DNA of 64,000 nt from Roseateles sp. DAIF2 (GTDB taxonomy: Bacteria; Pseudomonadota; Gammaproteobacteria; Burkholderiales; Burkholderiaceae_C): contig NZ_CP049919.1 of NCBI RefSeq assembly GCF_015624425.1, forward strand, positions 4,526,001 to 4,590,000, in the 5' to 3' direction. The notes under the pieces were generated by a model. The model did no database searches. It worked only from the letters and a program-made list of their open reading frames with translations, and had not been told where the DNA came from. Below, piece by piece: positions 51,809-59,637 of the stretch. The translations under genes were made by a program, and so were the position numbers. Every line of letters starts with the position of its first letter. Position 1 is the first letter of the stretch.

Positions 51809-53005
51809 CTACGGCCGCCGCGCCTCGAACCAGCGCCCCAGCAGCGCGCGCTCCGCGTCGGTGATCTGGGTCGCATTGTTCAGCGGCATGGTCTTCAGCA
51901 CGACCGCCTGCTGGTAGACGGCCTGCGCATGCTGCTCGATCAGCGCGGGCGTGTGCAGGGCCATGCCCTTTTGCGCCAGTTGGGCGTTGTGGCACATCGC
52001 GCAGCGCTGCTCGATCACCGCCTGCACCTGGGCCAGGGTCGGCGCCGGCGCTGCCACGGCGACGGGCGGCCTCGGCGCGGGCGCCAGCCAGACGATCAGG
52101 CCGGCCAGCAGCGCCAGCGCCGCGGCGATCAGGGGCCAGGCATTGACGCCCTTGTGGCGCTTGACGAACCAGGTCCGCACCAGCACGCCCACCGCCATCA
52201 TGATCACCAGCACCAGCCAGTTGTGCGCATACGCGTAGAGCATGCCGTAATGGTTGCTGAGCATCGCGATCAGCACCGGCAGGGTGAAGTAGGTGTTGTG
52301 GACGCTGCGCTGCTTGCCGCGCTGGCCGAACACCGGATTCACCGGCCGACCCGCGCGCATGTCGGCGATCACCTGCTTCTGGCCCGGGATGATCCAGAAG
52401 AACACGTTTGCGCTCATCATCGTCGCGATCATCGCGCCGATGATCAGGAAGGCGGCGCGGCCGGCGAACAGCTGGCAGGCGGCCCAGCTCGCCGCGACGA
52501 TGAACAGCGCGATCAGGCCGAGCACCCGGCCGTCGTTGCCGATGCTGCCGTCCTTGGTGTGGCCGAAGCGGCGGCAGATCTGGTCGTAGACCAGCCAGCC
52601 GGCGGCGAGGAAGCCGAGCGAGGCGGCGATCGCCTGCCAGGGCGCGGCCCAGGCATGGACCTGGCGGTCGATCAGGAAGCTCTCGGCATTGAAGAGATAG
52701 AGCACGATGAACAGCGCGAAGCCGCTCATCCAGGTCCAGTAGCTCTCCCAGTAGAACCAGTGCAGGTGCTGCGGCAGGTTCGGCGGCGCCACCATGTACT
52801 TCTGCGGGTTGTAGAAGCCACCGCCATGCACGGCCCAGAGTTCGCCGTCCACGCCCTTGGCCTTCAGGTCCTGGGCCTCGGGCTTGAGCAGATGGTTGTC
52901 GAGCCAGACGAAGTAGAAGGAGGCGCCGATCCAGGCGATGGCCACGATCACATGCAGCCAGCGCAGCAGCAGATTGGCCCAGTCGAGCAGATAGCTTGGT
53001 TCCAT
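51809..53005 (-). CDS. puuD: urate hydroxylase PuuD with C-terminal cytochrome c domain
   Basis: This 398-aa protein has eight or nine membrane helices, with family blocks LLLRWLHVIVAIAWIGASFY, VHGGGFYNPQKYMVAPPNLP, WFYWESYWTWMSGFALFIVL and ANVFFWIIPGQKQVIADMRA. The C-terminal about 80 residues contain a heme-attachment motif CAMCH in a cytochrome c fold. PuuD oxidises urate to 5-hydroxyisourate, passing electrons to a respiratory chain through its cytochrome domain. No other purine-degradation gene lies within the window. An 8-bp TGTATACA palindrome is found upstream. Next to it on the same strand is an Lrp-type regulator. Confidence 0.92.
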   Translation of the reverse strand: MEPSYLLDWANLLLRWLHVIVAIAWIGASFYFVWLDNHLLKPEAQDLKAKGVDGELWAVHGGGFYNPQKYMVAPPNLPQHLHWFYWESYWTWMSGFALFIVLYLFNAESFLIDRQVHAWAAPWQAIAASLGFLAAGWLVYDQICRRFGHTKDGSIGNDGRVLGLIALFIVAASWAACQLFAGRAAFLIIGAMIATMMSANVFFWIIPGQKQVIADMRAGRPVNPVFGQRGKQRSVHNTYFTLPVLIAMLSNHYGMLYAYAHNWLVLVIMMAVGVLVRTWFVKRHKGVNAWPLIAAALALLAGLIVWLAPAPRPPVAVAAPAPTLAQVQAVIEQRCAMCHNAQLAQKGMALHTPALIEQHAQAVYQQAVVLKTMPLNNATQITDAERALLGRWFEARRP

Positions 53006-53112
53006 ACCTTGAGCACGAATGGGCCGGCTACCACTGCGGGCGCTGTAGACCGGCGAACAGGTCGCGCTTGTTCGGTTGGAACCGGGCGCCGCGGCGACTT
53101 TGTGGACAGGAG

Positions 53113-53120
53113 TGTATACA
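53113..53120. promoter_or_regulatory. TGTATACA palindrome upstream of puuD
   Basis: A perfect 8-bp palindrome TGTATACA stands out in a GC-rich context 108 bp before the puuD start. GntR-family regulators commonly bind sites built on TGTATACA-like cores, and purine-catabolism genes are often under such control. No GntR gene is present in the window, so the binding protein is unknown. Confidence 0.35.
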
Positions 53121-53143
53121 GTTTCCCGCCGCGCCGGCGCTCA

Positions 53144-53614
53144 TCAGGCCAGCCCCACCGGCACGATCGCGTCCTTCAGCACATTGCGCAGCACGAAGCT
53201 GCTGTGCACGCCCGACACGCCGGGAATGCGGGTCAGGTGGCCGAGCAGCAGGGCCTGGTAATGGTCCATGTCGCGCACCGCGACCTTCAGCTGGTAGTCC
53301 GCCTCCTGCCCGGTGATCAGGAGGCATTCCAGCACCTCGGGCAGCAGGCCCACCGCGGCCTCGAAGGCGGCGAAGCGCTCCGGCGTGTGCACATCCATCG
53401 AGATATGGACCAGGGCGGTCAGCGTCAGGCCCAGCTTCTTCGCGTCGACGCTGGCGCGGTAGCCGCTGATCAGCCCGGCCTCCTCCAGCGCCCGCACCCG
53501 CCGCAGGCAGGGCGAGGGCGACAGGCCGATGCGCTCGGCCAGCTCCTGGTTGGCGATGCGCCCATCCTTCTGCAACACTTCCAGAATATGCTTGTCGAAC
53601 TTATCCCAAACCAT
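53144..53614 (-). CDS. Lrp/AsnC-family transcriptional regulator
   Basis: The 156-aa protein starts MVWDKFDKHILEVLQKDGRI with an Lrp helix-turn-helix (NQELAERIGLSPSPCLRRVR) and a C-terminal RAM domain (LLITGQEADYQLKVAVRDMD, IPGVSGVHSSFVLRNV). It likely senses an amino acid. The plus-strand region upstream (53615-53810) is AT-richer and contains no clear gene, so its target is not obvious. The ATG at 53614 gives the standard Lrp start; a start 18 bp upstream is possible. Confidence 0.88.
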   Translation of the reverse strand: MVWDKFDKHILEVLQKDGRIANQELAERIGLSPSPCLRRVRALEEAGLISGYRASVDAKKLGLTLTALVHISMDVHTPERFAAFEAAVGLLPEVLECLLITGQEADYQLKVAVRDMDHYQALLLGHLTRIPGVSGVHSSFVLRNVLKDAIVPVGLA

Positions 53615-53810
53615 CACAACACCAACAATCAATCAATCAGTGGCAGATTATTGCTCAAACAACTCAAACAAAGGCAAAAACGCAATCCGCTGCCGCACCC
53701 TTCTTTCTACACTGCTTGCACGGACGAACCACGGACCCACGCCACAGGCCACCAGCCGAGGCACCATGTCCAGCGCCGCTCCAGAAGAGCGGCCCTGCAG
53801 ACATGACGGC

Positions 53811-53851
53811 ATAAAAACCCCAAGCGCACTGATCGACGTGCCTTGGGGTTT
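53811..53851 (-). terminator. Terminator with T-run on the minus strand
   Basis: AAACCCCAAG (53815-53824) pairs with CTTGGGGTTT (53842-53851), enclosing a secondary stem GCAC/GTGC. On the minus strand the stem is followed by TTTTTAT, a good intrinsic-terminator tail for the small genes at 53865-54222. On the plus strand a weaker TCGCTTTTG follows. Confidence 0.75.
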
Positions 53852-53864
53852 CGCTTTTGTGGGG

Positions 53865-53984
53865 TTAGCCCAGCGGCTTGAAGAACACCGGCTCCTCGCG
53901 CTGCGGGAACAGCGGTGGCGGGGGCTGCAGCAGGTCGCGCTGGCGTTGCCGCTTGAGCTGCTTGGGCTTGGCTTGGGGACGCAT
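53865..53984 (-). CDS. 39-aa Lys/Arg/Pro-rich peptide, hypothetical
   Basis: A short frame begins with ATG at 53984: MRPQAKPKQLKRQRQRDLLQ, then a Pro run and PQREEPVFFKPLG. It is basic in its first half. It follows the 73-aa gene by 16 bp on the same strand and is followed within 14 bp by a strong terminator, so it sits inside a transcript. No family is recognised; conservation in related genomes would be needed to confirm it. Confidence 0.42.
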   Translation of the reverse strand: MRPQAKPKQLKRQRQRDLLQPPPPLFPQREEPVFFKPLG

Positions 53985-54000
53985 CGCGCGGCCCTCAGGC

Positions 54001-54222
54001 TCAGGCGCCGTGCACCCGCGGCGCCAGGAAGTCCCGGCCCACCATCGCGCGGGCAAAGAGGTAGTTGTTGCGGGCCCGCTCGGGCAGCGTGTCGAGGTCG
54101 ACATGGCCCTTGGCGTCACAGGGGAAGGCCAGGGCCTGGCCGGCATGGAACAGCGAATCGAAGCGGATCTCGAAGGCGGACAGGGCCGGCAAGGGGCCGT
54201 CGGAGGTCTGGGCGGTATGCAT
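54001..54222 (-). CDS. 73-aa conserved-type hypothetical protein
   Basis: The frame from ATG 54222 reads MHTAQTSDGPLPALSAFEIR and continues FDSLFHAGQALAFPCDAKGH with VDLDTLPERARNNYLFARAM. This FDSLFxxGxxxxFPCDAxGxVDLDxL pattern is familiar from short hypothetical proteins of Burkholderiales, but no function is known. It is soluble with one Cys. It is followed by the 39-aa peptide gene and terminator. Confidence 0.65.
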   Translation of the reverse strand: MHTAQTSDGPLPALSAFEIRFDSLFHAGQALAFPCDAKGHVDLDTLPERARNNYLFARAMVGRDFLAPRVHGA

Positions 54223-54376
54223 GATGGCTGACTCCCATGAATGCCTTGTATGAGTCAACTTTCGGCGCTGGCACGCCCGCCCGCCATAAGCCCAGCGCCA
54301 GACCCTGTGTCGGCTGGATTCCATGCCTGGGGTGGAAAAGTCCTACAAGGGCGGCGCCCCCGTAGGCAATCCACCC

Positions 54377-54898
54377 TCAGCCCCGCCCGGCGCCCGGCAG
54401 ACGCTCGAACTCCATCACCCAGTTGTCCACCCAGCCCGGTGCGCCGGCGAGCAGCGCGAAGGCCTGGGTCCAACGCGCGCAACCCGGCCCCAGGCGCTCC
54501 CAGAGAAAGCGCACCCGCACCGGCCGGCCCTGCTCGTCTTCGTCCTCGCCATAGAACTCGCCGCGTTCGCCGTCCCAGCCGCCGAACACCGGCGGGAACA
54601 GCCCGCCATGGCGGCTGTTGATCCAGTAGATCGCCCATTGCCGCGTCTGCAGATTCAGGCTGCGCACGGTGCAGCCGGAGAAGCCCTCGCTCTCGAAGCG
54701 GATCTCGTCGATGCTGACCTGGCCGCCGAGATGGCTCCAGGCCTCGGTGAGGGCCTCGAACTCGACCCAATGCTCGCGCCCGTCCGCCCCGCGGCGCAGG
54801 CGGCGGTTGCGCACCCGCCAGGGCGCGCCGACCAGGAAATCGAAATCGCCGGGGCGGCCGACGAAGCGCGCGCCGGGCTCGGGGGATTCTTGCGACAT
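54377..54898 (-). CDS. DUF1579-like hypothetical protein
   Basis: This 173-aa protein starts MSQESPEPGARFVGRPGDFD and has FDFLVGAPWRVRNRRL, a beginning like that of DUF1579/lipocalin-type small-molecule-binding domains. Other segments are TVRSLNLQTRQWAIYWINSR and GEFYGEDEDEQGRPVRVRFL. It is rich in Trp and aromatic residues and seems to be a beta-barrel. It has no signal peptide. It follows the NIPSNAP gene by 40 bp on the same strand, forming a two-gene unit divergent from the YafY-type regulator. Confidence 0.7.
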   Translation of the reverse strand: MSQESPEPGARFVGRPGDFDFLVGAPWRVRNRRLRRGADGREHWVEFEALTEAWSHLGGQVSIDEIRFESEGFSGCTVRSLNLQTRQWAIYWINSRHGGLFPPVFGGWDGERGEFYGEDEDEQGRPVRVRFLWERLGPGCARWTQAFALLAGAPGWVDNWVMEFERLPGAGRG

Positions 54899-54938
54899 GG
54901 TGTGCTGGCCTTTCTTGCGGTTCAGGGATGGGAGGGGT

Positions 54939-55619
54939 TCAGAGCTGCAGGGCCGAGCCCGCGGTCGGCCGCAGGCGCGACAGCAGCAGCGAGCGGGCAC
55001 CCGCCAGCGCCGCGCGCAGCCGCGCCTCGTCCTGCAGGCCCGCCGGGTGCTGCGAGAGCCAGACGAACACCGGCCCGTCCGCGCGCACCGGCAGGCGCGG
55101 GAAGTTGTTCAGCAGCCGCGCCGGATCGCCCAGCCAGCGGCCCAGCAGGCTGGCGCCCTGGTCCGCCAGCAGCGGCAGCACCTCGGCCTCGAAGGCCGCC
55201 AGCAGGGCCGGATCGTCCGGCGTCGCGAGCGCGCAGACGCCAGCGACGATCAGCCCCTGCGGCCCGGCCGGGGCCGCTCGCCCACCGGTCGGCCCAGGCA
55301 GCGGGCGCAGCAGCAGCACATCGTCCGAATCCAGCATGGTTGCGTTGGCCTCGTCGCGGAAGGCGTGCCAGGCCGGCCCGCCATAGAAATCGCCCAGGGC
55401 CCGCGGCCGGTCGGCCAGGTCCTCGAAGCCGCGCAGCCAGACGAACTGGTCCGGCCGGTCCAGGTCGCGGAACTGGCCCGGCAGCCGGATGCCGCAGGCC
55501 TGCTGGGTGTGCACGAACTCGCGCTCGAACAGCGCGATCAGCGCCTCGCGCCGCCCGGGGTGCAGGGTGTAGCGGCGCAGCTCAAGCACCGCGCCGGCCT
55601 CGTCGATCGACAAACTCAT
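54939..55619 (-). CDS. NIPSNAP-family protein
   Basis: The 226-aa protein begins with a NIPSNAP/ferredoxin-like alpha+beta domain (VLELRRYTLHPGRREALIAL, FDDP-like RDLDRPDQFVWLRGFEDLAD, YGGPAWHAFRDEANATMLDS). A second, weaker half covers residues about 120-220. NIPSNAP-type proteins in bacteria are small dimeric alpha+beta barrel proteins with mostly unknown roles. It is the first gene of the unit next to the WYL/YafY-type regulator; the palindrome at 55668-55686 is 49 bp upstream of its start. Confidence 0.78.
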   Translation of the reverse strand: MSLSIDEAGAVLELRRYTLHPGRREALIALFEREFVHTQQACGIRLPGQFRDLDRPDQFVWLRGFEDLADRPRALGDFYGGPAWHAFRDEANATMLDSDDVLLLRPLPGPTGGRAAPAGPQGLIVAGVCALATPDDPALLAAFEAEVLPLLADQGASLLGRWLGDPARLLNNFPRLPVRADGPVFVWLSQHPAGLQDEARLRAALAGARSLLLSRLRPTAGSALQL

Positions 55620-55667
55620 CGGCAACTCCATGGGGATGAATGAATGCCGCGATGCTGCGCGTCGAAT

Positions 55668-55686
55668 GCTGACAAGGGCTGTCAGC
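55668..55686. promoter_or_regulatory. Palindromic operator between NIPSNAP and YafY-type genes
   Basis: GCTGACA-AGGGC-TGTCAGC is a perfect 7-bp inverted repeat in the 91-bp gap between divergent genes. CTGACA/TGTCAG palindromes are recurrent next to YafY-type WYL regulators. It likely binds the adjacent regulator and controls both directions. Confidence 0.65.
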
Positions 55687-55710
55687 GTTGATCGCGACAC
55701 TGCAATCACG

Positions 55711-56703
55711 ATGCAAGCCAGCCGACTGCTCTCGATCCTGATGCTGCTGCAGGACCGCGGCCGCCTCAGCGCCCAGGCCCTGGCCGAGGCGCTGGAGGTC
55801 TCGGTGCGCACCGTCTACCGCGATGTGGACCGGCTCAGCGCGGCCGGCGTGCCGATCTGGGCCGAAGCCGGCAGGCATGGCGGCTTCCAGCTGCGCGAGG
55901 GCTGGCGCACCAAGCTCGACGGCCTGACCGTGCCCGAGGCCCAGGCGGTGTTCCTGGTCGGCCTGCCAGGCCCCGCCGCCGAGCTGGGCCTGGGCGAGGC
56001 GCTGGCCTCGGCGCGGCTGAAGCTGCTGGCCGCGCTGCCCCAGGGCTGGCAGGACGATGCGCAGCGGGTCGGCGCGCGCTTCCATCTGGACCCGGTGGAC
56101 TGGTACCGCGCATCGCCGGCGGCCCAGCATCTGGCCGCGATCGCCGGCGCGGTCTGGCAGGCGCGCCGGCTCTGGATGCGCTACGACAGCTGGAAGGGCG
56201 TGGTGGAGCGCGAGCTGGAGCCGCTGGGCCTGGTGCTGAAGGCCGGCGCCTGGTATCTGGTGGCGCGCGCCGTCGGTGCCGAGGAGCCACGCATCTACGC
56301 GCTGCAGAGCATGCTGGCGCTGCAGCCGCTGGACGGCGGCTTCGAGCGGCCGCGCGAGTTCGACCTGGCCGCCTGGTGGCGCCTGGCCACCGCGCGCTTC
56401 GAGGCCGGGCTGCAGCGCGGCCGGGCCGAGCTGGCGCTGACGCCGCGCGGCCTGAAGCTGATGGCCCATCTGGGCCGCGCGGCCGACGCGGCGGCGCGCG
56501 CCAGCCAGCGGCCCGACGCCGAGCGAGCCGGCTGGCTGCGGGTCGAGATCCCGATCGAGAGCATCGAGCATGCGGCCGGCCAGCTGCTGCGCCTGGAGGC
56601 CGAGACCGAGGTGCTGGCACCGCCGGCGCTGCGCGAGGCGGTCGCGGCGCTGCTGCGGCGCGCGGCCGCGCTGTACCGGAGCGGCCCGAGTCCTACGCCA
56701 TAG
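55711..56703 (+). CDS. YafY-type HTH/WYL transcriptional regulator
   Basis: The 330-aa protein starts MQASRLLSILMLLQDRGRLS, the standard N-terminus of HTH_11-type YafY regulators, with QALAEALEVSVRTVYRDVDR as recognition region. The WYL domain is at about residues 140-235 (VWQARRLWMRYDSWKGVVER, LVLKAGAWYLVARAVG), with a WCX-like C-terminus. These regulators bind a ligand through the WYL domain and repress or activate neighbouring genes. The ATG at 55711 follows the palindrome. It is divergent from NIPSNAP-DUF1579, its probable targets. Confidence 0.9.
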   Translation: MQASRLLSILMLLQDRGRLSAQALAEALEVSVRTVYRDVDRLSAAGVPIWAEAGRHGGFQLREGWRTKLDGLTVPEAQAVFLVGLPGPAAELGLGEALASARLKLLAALPQGWQDDAQRVGARFHLDPVDWYRASPAAQHLAAIAGAVWQARRLWMRYDSWKGVVERELEPLGLVLKAGAWYLVARAVGAEEPRIYALQSMLALQPLDGGFERPREFDLAAWWRLATARFEAGLQRGRAELALTPRGLKLMAHLGRAADAAARASQRPDAERAGWLRVEIPIESIEHAAGQLLRLEAETEVLAPPALREAVAALLRRAAALYRSGPSPTP

Positions 56704-56760
56704 GGATGGCAAGCCGGCGGCCCCGCGGCTCCAATGGCGCGCCATCAGGAGGGTCAAGCC

Positions 56761-59637
56761 ATGCCATGCCGCCGCCAAGCCGCGATCCGTCGCCTCGCCC
56801 TGCTCTGCTCCCCGCTGCTGCTCGGGCTGGGCGCCTGCGTCAGCCCGCCGCCAGCGCATGACGCGCAGGCGCCGCAGGGCGAGCTGGCCTCCTGCGCCGC
56901 GATGCTGGCGCGCGGCTTCCGGCCGCTGGCGCTGGAGCGCGACGAGCGCTTCCTCGGCAAGGTGGCCGAGGACGTGGCGCGCTGCCGCGGCGGCGACAAG
57001 GCGGTGGCGCAGCGCGGCGCGCCGTACGTCGACTGGGCCAACTACTGGGCCACCGGCGACGCCAGCAGCCTCGCGCCCGGCACCGAGCGCATCGGCCTGC
57101 ACCTGTCGCGCAACGGCCGCGGCATCGACGGCGCGCTGCTGGACCTCGAGTACCAGCGCATGGAGCTGATCAAGTTCAACCTGTTCGACAACACCGGCAC
57201 CTTCCCCGCCTACACCCTGGGCCGAGACGGCCCCGAGGGGCGCCGCATCGACGGCCCGGCGCTGAAGACCTGGCCCGAGATGCGCCTGCCGGCGGCCGCG
57301 CCGGACTTCGCCGCGGTGGGCGGCGCCGGCGAGCAGCTGTGCCGCGGCGCGCTGATCCGCGCCCGCACCCTGACCGGCATCTGCAACGACATCCGCAACC
57401 CGCTGATGGGCGCGATCGGCACGCCCTTCGCGCGCAATGTCGAGTTCGAATCGACCTTCCCCGACCTCGGCCTGGACGAGCTGGCGCGCAACCGCCATGG
57501 CGGCCGGCTGGCTCTGCTGCAGCCCGACCCGCAGCTGATCAGCCGCAAGCTCTTCACCCGCGCGCAGAGCCGGCCCGAGCTGTGCCGCGAGGGTCAGGGC
57601 TTGCCCGGCCACAGCGTCGAGGCGCAATGCGACTACAAGAAAGCGCCCTTCTTCAATGTGCTGGCGGCCTTCTGGATCCAGTTCATGACGCATGACTGGT
57701 TCTCGCACCTGGACGAGGGCCGCAATGCACCAGGCCTGATGCCGGTGGGCTGCGCCGACCCGGCCAGCGGCTGCCGCCCCGCCGACCGCATCGACCCGGC
57801 GCTGATGGCCGAGACCGACACACCGCCCCAGTTCATGACCCGGGCCGGCCAGCAGCGCCTGGCGCGCGCGCCGCGCACCACGCGCAACCATGTAACCGCC
57901 TGGTGGGATGCCTCGCAGATCTACGGCCATGACGAGCGCTCGCGCCGGCGCGTCAAGCGCGACCCGGCCGATCCGGCCCGGCTGCTGATGCCGGTCGAGC
58001 GCGGCGAGGCCCAGGGTTATCTGCCGCTGTTCGCCGCCGGCGATCCGATCGCGCCGCAATGGGCCGGCCAGGAGGCCACGGCCTTCCCGGACAACTGGAG
58101 CATCGGCATGAGCTTCTACCACCATGTGTTCGCGCGCGAGCACAACGCCTTCGTCGCGGCCTTCCGCGCGCAGGCGGCGGCCACGCCCGAGGCCGACTCG
58201 GGCCTGCGCGATCCGGCCCGGCCCGAGGCGCCGATCCGCTACCGCGAGGTATCGGCCGACGAGCTGTTCGAGATGGCGCGCCTGGTGGTGGCGGCCGAGA
58301 TCGCCAAGATCCACACCATCGAATGGACGCCGCAGCTGCTCTACGGCGAGCCGCTGTTCCTGGGCATGAATGCCAACTGGGGCGGCCTGTTCGCGAACCA
58401 GCCGCTGGTGGCCGCGGCGCTGGAGAAGATCGTCGTCAACAGCTTCGGCAAGAGCGATGACGCCAAGCGCGCCACCCAGTGGTACTCGGCGCTGGCCTCC
58501 GGGCCCGGCATCCTCGGCCTGGGCAACCGGGTCTATGGCGACGACCCGGTCTACGCAAGACCCGACCCCGGCAAGACCGATCGCTGGAGCCTCGCCAACC
58601 CCGAGCATGTGAACGGCGGCGTCAACCATTTCGGCTCGCCCTTCAACTTCCCGGAGGAGTTCGTCAGCGTCTACCGCCTGCATTCGCTGGTGCCGGACCT
58701 GATCGAGCTGCGCGACTGGCGTGCGCCGAACGCGATCAAGGCCAAGGTGCCGGTGCTCGACACCTTCCGCGCCAAGGCCGCGCCGGCGATGCGCGAGGCG
58801 GGCCTGGCCAACTGGGCGCTGGCGATGGGCCGCCAGCGCCTGGGCCTCTTGACCCTGCAGAACCAGCCGCAGTTCTTGCAGAACCTGGCGCTGGCGCGCG
58901 CGCCGGCCGGCATCGGCAAGATCGATGTGATGGCGCTGGACCTGATCCGCGACCGCGAGCGCGGCGTGCCGCGCTTCAACGAGTTCCGCCGCCAGTACGG
59001 CCTGCGCCAGATGACGAGCTTCGACGATTTCGTCGACCGCCGCCTGCCCGAGGGCTCGGCGGAGCGCGCCGAGCAGCAGCGCCTGGTGGGCCTGCTGCGC
59101 GAGGTCTACGGCCAGCACCGCTGCGACGCCAGCAAGCCGATCACCCGCGCCCAGCGCAATCCGGACGGCACGCCGATCAACGACTGCCTGGGCCGCCTCG
59201 ACGGCAGCCTGGTCGACAACGTCGAGGACATCGATACCGTGGTCGGCTGGCTCTCCGAGTTCGCGCATCCGCATGGCTTCGCGATCTCGGAGACGCAGTT
59301 CCAGGTCTTCATCCTGAACGCCTCGCGGCGCCTGTTCAGCGACCGCTTCTTCACCTCCAGCTTCAGGCCCGAGTTCTACGGCCATCTGGGCGTGCGCTGG
59401 GTCAACGACAACGGCCCCGAGGGCAAGAAGATGGAGCGCGGCGAGCCCAACGGTCATGCGATGGAGGTCTCGCCGCTCAAGCGCGTGCTGCAGCGCGTCG
59501 TGCCCGAGCTGGCGCCGGAGCTGGACAAGGTCGTCAACGCCTTCGACCCCTGGGCGCGCGAGCGCGGGCGCTTTTATTCGCTGGAATGGGCACCGCGGCC
59601 GGACGCAGCGGACGACCCGGCCTTCAGAAGCCCCTGA
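56761..59637 (+). CDS. lipoprotein heme peroxidase/fatty-acid alpha-dioxygenase-like enzyme
   Basis: This 958-aa protein has a lipoprotein signal ending in LGLGAC. It belongs to the animal heme peroxidase superfamily, closest in motifs to alpha-dioxygenases and cyclooxygenases: distal His311 in FWIQFMTHDWFSHLDEG, the region FAREHNAF (Arg459-Glu-His-Asn), proximal His641 in VYRLHSLVPD and a Tyr at 638, the position of the catalytic radical Tyr in cyclooxygenases (Tyr-x-x-His). It likely oxygenates fatty acids at the envelope. Eukaryotic alpha-dioxygenases are about 620-640 aa, so there are about 300 additional residues, mainly an N-terminal domain (residues 30-290). A strong AGGAGGG Shine-Dalgarno lies before the ATG. 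Its stop touches that of the IclR gene. Confidence 0.88.
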   Translation: MPCRRQAAIRRLALLCSPLLLGLGACVSPPPAHDAQAPQGELASCAAMLARGFRPLALERDERFLGKVAEDVARCRGGDKAVAQRGAPYVDWANYWATGDASSLAPGTERIGLHLSRNGRGIDGALLDLEYQRMELIKFNLFDNTGTFPAYTLGRDGPEGRRIDGPALKTWPEMRLPAAAPDFAAVGGAGEQLCRGALIRARTLTGICNDIRNPLMGAIGTPFARNVEFESTFPDLGLDELARNRHGGRLALLQPDPQLISRKLFTRAQSRPELCREGQGLPGHSVEAQCDYKKAPFFNVLAAFWIQFMTHDWFSHLDEGRNAPGLMPVGCADPASGCRPADRIDPALMAETDTPPQFMTRAGQQRLARAPRTTRNHVTAWWDASQIYGHDERSRRRVKRDPADPARLLMPVERGEAQGYLPLFAAGDPIAPQWAGQEATAFPDNWSIGMSFYHHVFAREHNAFVAAFRAQAAATPEADSGLRDPARPEAPIRYREVSADELFEMARLVVAAEIAKIHTIEWTPQLLYGEPLFLGMNANWGGLFANQPLVAAALEKIVVNSFGKSDDAKRATQWYSALASGPGILGLGNRVYGDDPVYARPDPGKTDRWSLANPEHVNGGVNHFGSPFNFPEEFVSVYRLHSLVPDLIELRDWRAPNAIKAKVPVLDTFRAKAAPAMREAGLANWALAMGRQRLGLLTLQNQPQFLQNLALARAPAGIGKIDVMALDLIRDRERGVPRFNEFRRQYGLRQMTSFDDFVDRRLPEGSAERAEQQRLVGLLREVYGQHRCDASKPITRAQRNPDGTPINDCLGRLDGSLVDNVEDIDTVVGWLSEFAHPHGFAISETQFQVFILNASRRLFSDRFFTSSFRPEFYGHLGVRWVNDNGPEGKKMERGEPNGHAMEVSPLKRVLQRVVPELAPELDKVVNAFDPWARERGRFYSLEWAPRPDAADDPAFRSP

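Noticed and set aside
53765..53815. A short plus-strand leader-like frame before the terminator near 53.8 kb
   Set aside because: Attenuation would require a downstream plus-strand gene, but the next genes are on the minus strand and the T-run suits that strand.
55582..59457. A 1291-codon open frame on the minus strand
   Set aside because: It is antisense to the YafY-type and heme dioxygenase-like genes, which have recognisable domains. Its translation is low-complexity with no motif.
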